64,000 bases of DNA from Mauremys mutica (taxonomy: Eukaryota; Chordata; Testudines; Geoemydidae), in assembly GCF_020497125.1 (NCBI RefSeq), contig NC_059081.1, forward strand, positions 66,050,768-66,114,767, written 5' to 3'. Numbering within the stretch: the stretch's first letter is position 1; each line of letters opens with the position of its first letter. The position numbers and the translations under genes were made by a program. Of the stretch, positions 57,661 to 64,000 are shown in pieces. The notes under the pieces were generated by a model. It was not told the DNA's origin. It saw nothing but the letters and a program-made list of their open reading frames with translations, and did no database searches.

Positions 57661-57842
57661 TATCAGAGGGGTAGCCATGTTAGTCTGGATCTGTAAAAAG
57701 CAACAGAGTGTCCTGTGCATCTGACGAAGTGGGTATTCATCCACGAAAGCTCATGCTCCAATACTTCTGTTAGTCTATAAGGTGCCACAGGACTCTTTGT
57801 CACTTTTTACAGATCCAGACTAACACGGCTATCCCTCTGATA
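57661..57842. repeat. Inverted repeat at PLE 5' end
   Basis: 57661-57700 and 57804-57842 are complements over about 40 nt (TATCAGAGGGGTAGCC...CTGTAAAAAG against CTTTTTACAG...GGCTATCCCTCTGATA). Between them lies the plus-strand hammerhead-like motif. The unit is a foldback formed by a pseudo-LTR copy in inverted orientation at the element's 5' end, an arrangement known for PLEs. Confidence 0.85.
57715..57800 (+). ncRNA. Hammerhead-ribozyme-like motif in inverted arm
   Basis: Plus strand 57721-57750 reads CTGACGA, stem-loop GTGGGTATTCATCCAC (six pairs, AUUC loop), GAAA, then GC-TCAT-GC and TCC. The base at position 7 of the core is variable, so CUGACGA is allowed; U and C follow stem III as needed for cleavage after C (57758). 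The extra A before stem II remains, and I could not build a good stem I. It lies opposite in orientation to the element's RT. Confidence 0.6.
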
Positions 57843-57855
57843 CTTCACAATCTTT

Positions 57856-59224
57856 GTTACCCATATAACACACCTGAACTCAGAGCTAGACAAAGGGGGA
57901 CCTGTACAGCTTGCTGATTTCATACCATGCACGGTGGGGGCAGGGGAGGGTTAATCACAAAGCAAGGATCAGCAATTGAACTGAGGAAAACAATCTTCCT
58001 TTTCTTTCAGGATTGAGTGTAACCCACAACACTGCACCCAGAGGTGCCAAAAAAAAAAAGATTGATGATAAATACTACTTGCTTAGCATTGTGCCAAGCT
58101 CTTGCTGTTGGACTACAAGTGCACTGTAAAATCATATCGGTATTTGCTAGTAGGAGAGACGAGCCGGAGGTAGGCAACGCTGTCTACATAGTGTTGACAA
58201 TAGAAGGTGCTGTGCTAATAAAAACATTTACAAATTTTAATGACCCTTCATATTAGGAAACAAATGGAATGGACATTGTGTTGGAGAAAGAGGCATTTAA
58301 AGTCCAGTCTTACATCCCCAAATCTCCCGTAACCCAGCACAAGCCTCCCTAGTATTAAAAATTACAATTTTTTATTATGGGGCTGAGATGCAAACTGCGA
58401 ACCTGGAGCCAGATCCTAACTGTCGCAAAGCTTGGGGAGATGTGGATCTGGGGTTTTGGTTCCATGTGTTCTAGAAACAGAAGCAAGTGCCAGGATCGCA
58501 TCTGGATCCAAACTCCCGCAGAGTTCAGGCTCATCTTTCATTAACACCCTGGATCTCAAGAATGTGAAAACCTAAGAATGAGGTGCTAAAGGGTGGAAAT
58601 CCAAGCCAGAGTGAACACAGGTTAGAGTAAAGTGAAAGGTAAACAGGATTACTGGTCACAATCACCCCATAACTATCAAGCTTTCTTTGCCTCTTACTTG
58701 TCACTGAAGAACATGTTAAACAGCTATTTTTCCAAACATCTCATTTGCAATTTTACAGAAAATTGTATAGTCTTCTAGCCTGAACGTCACCGGGCTGCTC
58801 TGAATCCAGCTACTGACGACATCTTTGATGCTGTATATTCACCGCTCAATGGGGCATTTTTGTGTGCCGGCACTAAGTGGACTGTTTGAAGGAGCCTGAT
58901 ACTAAAAGCCCTAGAGGGAAGGTCACAGGAAATCTGTGTTTGGGGAATGGCAGGCAAAATACACATCATTCAGACCCAGGACTCACCTGTGCCAGACAGT
59001 CATAAGAGATAAGTCAGACTTGGCTAACAAATTACCGCAAAGTGAATTATGGGATGGCAGGGCCCTACACCTGCCTCACAGCATTGCAAACAAGATTAGC
59101 TAAAACTCTTCATTTGTGACCATCACAGGTAAATCCTGGACTGGATTTTTCTATTCTCTTCCACCAAGACGATGCCTGTAATCCCAGCTGGTGTAAAGCT
59201 TTCCATACTACTTAAATTATAAAC
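57856..59224. other. Sequence without recognised feature
   Basis: About 1.4 kb with no gene or clear repeat. Confidence 0.4.
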
Positions 59225-59325
59225 TTCTGTGTTTGGTTACTGCCCAATGTCTAGCTCAGTGGGGTTCTGGTTCATGACTGTGGCTACTAGGCACTACTGC
59301 AATACAAATGATGATACAGCATATT
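59225..59325 (+). repeat. MIR/L2-type tail, plus strand
   Basis: CCCAATGTCTAGCTCAGTGG, GGTTCTGGTTCATGACTGTG and AGGCACTACTGCAATACAAA: dispersed tail. Confidence 0.6.
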
Positions 59326-60024
59326 AGACACCGTCACCTCATTGGCAACCACAACTCTGAATCCCAGGGGTAATGTTTTCCCCAAAAAAACAGATGAAAA
59401 CTATTGGGGAGAAAAATAAATCCCTAATTATTTACATTAACGTCTTGACTAGAATCTTTTTATCTGCTCTATATGTTGGGTTTTTTTAAAAACGAACCCT
59501 TTTGCTAAACTCAACACAATCTGCAAGAGTTGGTCCAGGTTCTCCAGAAATCCATTAGGGGCAAGGCAACTGATCTAATCCTTTCAATGTTTTACAGCCC
59601 AGAAGAGGTGTGGCAGCTTTAGTGGATTATTGTCTAGTAGCTGTAATGAAATTCCTTCTAGACAGACTTTAATAGACCCGCCAAACACCTCTGAAAAATG
59701 CAAAGGCCTGGGACTCAACTGAACTTTCTTTAACAGACTTAAAGTGGTCATTAAGTGATGGGGGGAGAGAGGGGTCTTTTCAATTAACCCTTACAATGCT
59801 GAACATTTCTTAAGCTCTAGCCAAAAATGCAGCATATGGCCATTATTCCATGTGTCTGTGTGGAACGTAGGATTCTTCCCTCCACTGTTGCGGGTACCAG
59901 TGAAGGAACTGGGAGAAGGTGGCTTGATCCCCCTCCTATTCTGGCCTTTATGGGGGCTGGAGCAGCCTCCAGCACACACTAGAATAGCCCTGGGGGCTCC
60001 CAGAATTTGCACTCTTGTTGTAGG
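59326..60024. other. Sequence without recognised feature
   Basis: No gene or repeat recognised. Confidence 0.4.
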
Positions 60025-60103
60025 TTTCAGAGTAGCAGCCGTGTTAGTCTGTATCCGCAAAAAAAACAGGAGTACTTGTGGCACCTTAAAGACTAACAAA
60101 TTA
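60025..60103 (-). mobile_element. Truncated PLE pseudo-LTR, second subfamily
   Basis: GTTTCAGAGTAGCAGCCGTG, TTAGTCTGTATCCGCAAAAA and GTGGCACCTTAAAGACTAAC match the pseudo-LTR of the 56.2-57.8 kb element with consistent differences (TTAAAGACT instead of TATAGACT). It stops before the hammerhead-like core, so it is a short truncated insert. Confidence 0.75.
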
Positions 60104-60964
60104 TGGCTCTTAAGGGCCATTATAGCAGTGCATAATGACCAGGGTGCAGGTCTACCCCAACCACACCTCCTCGTACATCCAGTACTCCCACCATGGCCTA
60201 TGCCCTACCCTGGGGCAATCCTTGCACCCCTAGCTTCTTCAGAGGCAGCTCTGCCCCAGCATAGGAGCCTCCAGCATCACAGGGGCTCATGTCTACCCTC
60301 TGTACCCTTTGAACCAGTTTAGCTGGCCTGAAAAAGCACGAGGATGTTGATGAATCAAGCCCACAGTTGCAAAAGAAATTTTCATTTTGAGTAATCCTTT
60401 TAAAAGTTGCAACTATTAATGTCAATTAACTAAACGCTAAAGTTTGGAGGAAACCTGACCCAGATTAAACTGGCCTTGTTTGGCATTGTTACAAACCCAG
60501 AACTCTGCTCAGGTTTGCCTAAAGTTTTTCGGAAAGCACAAACAAGCAAAGCTGCCCTAAACTTTAAAGTCTGGCTCAAAATCTAAATTCCCCCTGTATC
60601 TGAGGATGGTTGGGTTCCATCTGCTGTTGGGAATCTGAGCGGAGGTTTGGGAAAAACGTTAGCTGAGTTTTGAGTGAACTCCTCACTCCCCACAAATGCA
60701 GGGGATGGAGTTATAACTTTGTTGGGAAATTAACCATAAGAAACTCATCGGTTTGGATCTGAGACCCAAACCAATCCGCACTGAGGCTAACACATGTGAA
60801 ATAAATAACCCCCACCATAGTTCACCTCCAAGAGGAGAAGAAGTGTCATGAAGCTCTGACTGAAAGGCATTAAAAGGCAACTTTTAAAAACGTGGTTCAG
60901 TGGATTGGACGGGGTTTAGTAGACCTGAGATTTGCCTTTGTTTCTTGTTTCGTCTTTTGTCTCT
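60104..60964. other. Sequence without recognised feature
   Basis: No gene or repeat recognised. Confidence 0.4.
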
Positions 60965-61080
60965 GGTTTATTTAGACCATAAGCTCTTCAGAGCCCGGAC
61001 TGTCTCCTACCCTATGCTTGCACAGCACCTAGCAAAACAGGGCCCCAGCTCAACCTCTAGATTCCAGTGTAATATTATAA
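60965..61080 (+). repeat. MIR/L2-type tail, plus strand
   Basis: AGACCATAAGCTCTTCAGAG, GGACTGTCTCCTACC and TTGCACAGCACCTAGCAAAA, then CAGGGCCCCAGCTC: dispersed tail. Confidence 0.6.
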
Positions 61081-61282
61081 TTACCCACATAAAAGTATTC
61101 TAATAGAACAGGAAATTTGAAAAGTTAAGCACTCAAAAGTTAGGAAATATCACCATTAATGTTGCCTTTGCAAATTCAAATTCGCCCCTCTTGTAATTAT
61201 GGACTGTACCATAATGCATACACACGATTACATGCTTTTTTCCCTTCCCACCGGACCCCTGCCTCATTCAGTCTACAATATG

Positions 61283-61405
61283 TAGGGTGACCAGACGTCC
61301 CGATTTTATAGGGACAGTCCTGACTTTTTGGGTCTTTTTCTTATATAGGCTCCTATAACCCCTACCCCCATCCCGATTTTTCACATTTGCTGTCTGGTCA
61401 CCCTA
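61283..61405 (+). mobile_element. 123-bp MITE, TAGGGTGACCAGA family (copy 3)
   Basis: Ends TAGGGTGACCAGAC and its exact complement. Flanks ACAATATG (61275-61282) and ACAATAAT (61406-61413) share six of eight bases. Same orientation as copy 1. Confidence 0.85.
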
Positions 61406-61413
61406 ACAATAAT

Positions 61414-62726
61414 ACCATAATGCCTCTAAGAGGCGTTACTGGAATACAAATAATAAAAACAAAACCAACAAATTAGTGATGTGTTGGATTGTAGAAGAAA
61501 AATTCCATAAAAAATACACATTTATAGTTCCAGATTATTTTTATGCACCTTTAAAAATAAAATAATCTGACTGTGCTAAATTACTAATAAACACTAATTT
61601 ATAATGGGAAATGTTGAAGCAATAGAAAAGACTGAAATAGCAGCTATTTTCCCAGTCCCCTTTTTAAAACAGAACAATAAACTTAAAAACAAAAACCTGT
61701 AGGAATGTGATTTGAAATTTTCATATTGTTACCATTTATTTTCCTTAGGAAGAAAAGGCTCCTGCACTGTTTTAAATAGCTCAGTCTACAGATCACACAG
61801 ACTTTCTCCAATTATAAATGATTTTATTAATAGAAAAGTACAATAAAAATTAATGTTGAAGTGGGAAGATTACGAGAGTTTTGGGAAGATAATCTAAGAG
61901 CTGTCAAAACTGTCAGGCTATTAAGGAACAAAATATTTCACACCCCTGTAATTGCTTATATGTTCATTTTTTCTGAATCCAGGAGCAGTGAGTCACCTTG
62001 TCCTTACAAAAGCCCTGTTTATCAATACCTTATATGTGGAATAAGCTATATCTTATTTTAGTTTCAGGGAAAATTGGTCAAATGTCTCTTTGCTTTAAAA
62101 TACGAGAGTATTAATTTAAATAGATATTTTGAGAAAATTATTCTGTGGTGAAATTCACCAGCATGCAGCCAGCCAGCACAATGTTATACAGCATACATGT
62201 CCCACTTCCTCCCCATTATGAGGAATTCAGTGGGGCACAGGCTTTGGTTTGCTTCTCTGCACGGGGATACATTTCATTCTTTCTGAATATTGCACCTGAT
62301 TCAAAGCTCACTGAAGTTAATGGGAATCTTTCCATTGACTCCAAAGGGTCTGGATTAAGCTTTTTGTGGTAACAGAATTTGACAGTGCTGGAGGCTGAAA
62401 TCGTCTATCTATAAACAGCTGAGGTGATGGCCGGGTGAGCTTCGCCACATAGCACCTTACCCATATCCTGGAGGTGGAGATTTAGTGACTATTTCATCCT
62501 CCATGCCACTTCAGCCCTTGTCCTTGCTGTTGGGAGTGCCCGTTAATGTGGTGGTGGTTTCTCTGATGTGTCTCTCTTTGTTAGGAACCATCAACTCTCT
62601 CCACATAGACCACTGAACAGCCATCAACTTTTAACATGTAACAACTCTTAGTCACCTACCTTAGCCCCATTAGAACTAGTGACCCAGCCGTGAAAGGCTC
62701 TGGGTCCCATTACTAGTATTCTAAAC
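61414..62726. other. Mostly unassigned, AT-rich
   Basis: AGGCGTTACTGGAATACAAA at 61431-61450 looks like the end of a MIR/L2-type tail. 62305-62355 holds a CACTGAAGTTAATGGGAA ... TTCCATTGACTCC inverted motif. No gene. Confidence 0.4.
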
Positions 62727-62848
62727 CCGTGGTTCTCAACTTTTGCTGTACTGGGACCCTCTTTTCCATACCAGGCGCCCCTCCTCATCTAACAGTGTGG
62801 AAAGTGATTGTGACACCTTTCCATTTCCTCCCAGTTTGAGAATCGCTG
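62727..62848 (+). mobile_element. Old Charlie-type hAT fragment, 122 bp
   Basis: Left CCGTGGTTCTCAACTTTTG and right AGTTTGAGAATCGCTG are diverged forms of the CAGTGGTTCTCAAA ends of Charlie/MER-type hATs. The 8-bp flanks TTCTAAAC and CTCTACCA agree at only four positions, so it is old. Confidence 0.65.
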
Positions 62849-64000
62849 CTCTACCAGTGAACATAAAGCTCCTTTAATGAAGAGCTACATCCTAATTTCC
62901 CCACTCCTCCCATTAAGTGGAATATCTTCTTCTCCTGCCAGAATAAGAGTATTTCAACAGGGCTTTAACACTTTGGTGCTTTTTGAAATCCCTGATGCTT
63001 TTTGAAATCCCACACACCAGTACCTGAAAGGTTTCAAAGGAACATACATGTAGGTGGCCTATAATCTAGGGAGACTCCTAGGTGTTTATAAAGCCTAGGC
63101 TCCCCAAGTGGAATATACATACTAAGAAGTCAAACAGTTATATGGCTATGATTTTCTGGTGCCCGTGTCTCTCAGGAGATGTACATTCACATCCCATCGA
63201 AGTCAATGGAAGTTGCTCACATACGTCTGGGTTTTTGACTCTGAATGCAAACATCTCAGACATGCAGTCGTCATATGGGTACTTACACAATACACTTAGA
63301 ACATTAACAGGGATAATGGAGGCTGTCTGATGGTGCTCAACTAGGCATAGTCTTGGTGGACAGGGAATAATGGAGTGAATACAGGCAAAATTGTCAAAGA
63401 TGCACCAATATAGCTTATTATATGAAAATCACCCCTATGTAGGGAGTCTATTAAGAGAGGCAAAATGAGCCATGTCACCAAAGAGCAGATGTCCAGTCTT
63501 TGGTTAACTTTACAAGTACCACTGAAAAAGTTGAGTGATATGATCCATGAGACAACATCCTGCTGAGATGATTACTCAGAAGTGATTGAAAACAATCACT
63601 GAAGCACCAATCATTTCACAGGTTGCAATTCTGCTCTTAGAGAAGAATATGGGACGCATACTTTTTTCTTTCCCCTTTTTAGTTTTACATCATCTCTGCC
63701 CTGTATAAACAGAAATGGATCTGAGCCAAAAAGTTGTGGAACCGAATCCGGGGGCAAACTTCTCCGAAATTTGGGAGTGTTTGGATCACAGCTTCCTTAA
63801 TACCATGATGTAGCCAAATCTTTCTCTGGGATGAATTCAATAGACCTGTACCAATTTACACCAGTTGAGGATTAGGCCCTCAAATTCAACTGCATATGCA
63901 TCAAGGCCAGCTGTAAAGTTTAGGTCTGCATCTGAACCCATTTTTTTTTTAAATCATGGCATTGGCAACCTTTCTGACTTACAAGGTATAACCCCAATTT
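62849..64000. other. Sequence without recognised feature
   Basis: A half-copy of the 34963-35040 palindrome (AATTTACACCAGTTGAGGAT) at about 63853-63872. No gene, RNA or other repeat recognised. Confidence 0.4.

Larger units (their letters stand above)
56204..57842 (-). mobile_element. Penelope-like retroelement (PLE), truncated
   Basis: Flanked by a 13-bp duplication CTTCACAATCTTT (56191-56203, 57843-57855), so the whole 1.64 kb is one insertion. Read on the minus strand it has: an inverted pseudo-LTR arm plus sense pseudo-LTR (57842-57660), a broken reverse-transcriptase region (about 57650-56305), and a 3' pseudo-LTR (about 56300-56204). Both pseudo-LTR copies carry a hammerhead-ribozyme-like core. 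PLEs are retroelements with a telomerase-related RT and, in the classic type, a GIY-YIG endonuclease. Here the later RT motifs and endonuclease are absent. Confidence 0.85.

Overview
The window looks like turtle (Testudines, probably cryptodiran) nuclear DNA. The evidence is its repeats: CR1 LINE ends, a tRNA-derived SINE whose tail matches CR1, ancient MIR copies, many short hAT and PIF/Harbinger-type elements, solo LTR-like blocks and a Penelope-like element. Another sauropsid is possible but fits less well. The overall base composition is AT-leaning, with sharp GC-rich islands that coincide with transposons.

I found no host protein-coding exon, rRNA, functional tRNA gene or CRISPR array. 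All open frames are short, often overlap on both strands, and the longest ones lie inside GC-rich transposons. The window reads as intergenic or deep intronic sequence. The only coding remnants belong to mobile elements: a CR1 reverse transcriptase (about 24.2-26.15 kb), a PIF/Harbinger transposase fragment (about 5.77-6.0 kb) and a Penelope-like reverse transcriptase (about 56.3-57.7 kb, minus strand). All three are broken.

Layout: 0-6.1 kb has a palindromic MITE, a CR1 tail, a hAT element, a long hairpin and the Harbinger remnant. 6.3-10.4 kb has MIR copies, a hAT split by an LTR-like element, and another LTR-like block holding a hAT. 10.4-16 kb is mostly single-copy-looking. 16.1-17.7 kb has a 1.1-kb LTR-like element and a hAT. 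20.2-21.6 kb is GC-rich and LTR-like. 24.2-26.15 kb is CR1 interrupted by a hAT. 26-37 kb is mostly unique, with CR1 tails and a short hAT. 37.1-37.8 kb has two SINEs. 39-45 kb has small palindromic elements. 46.2-47.15 kb is a hAT carrying a higher-order tandem repeat. 49-56 kb is dense in elements (MITEs, an LTR-like element split by a CpG-rich hAT, and a second such hAT). 56.2-57.84 kb is the Penelope-like element with two hammerhead-ribozyme-like motifs. The rest is sparse.

Most boundaries rest on target-site duplications (TSDs) read directly from the sequence: perfect 8-bp TSDs for eight hAT-type elements, 3-bp TSDs for MITEs, 4- or 5-bp for LTR-like elements and 13-bp for the Penelope-like element. 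Three nestings (hAT in CR1, LTR-like in hAT, hAT in LTR-like) are well supported and a fourth is probable; they give relative ages. The most interesting unit is the Penelope-like element.
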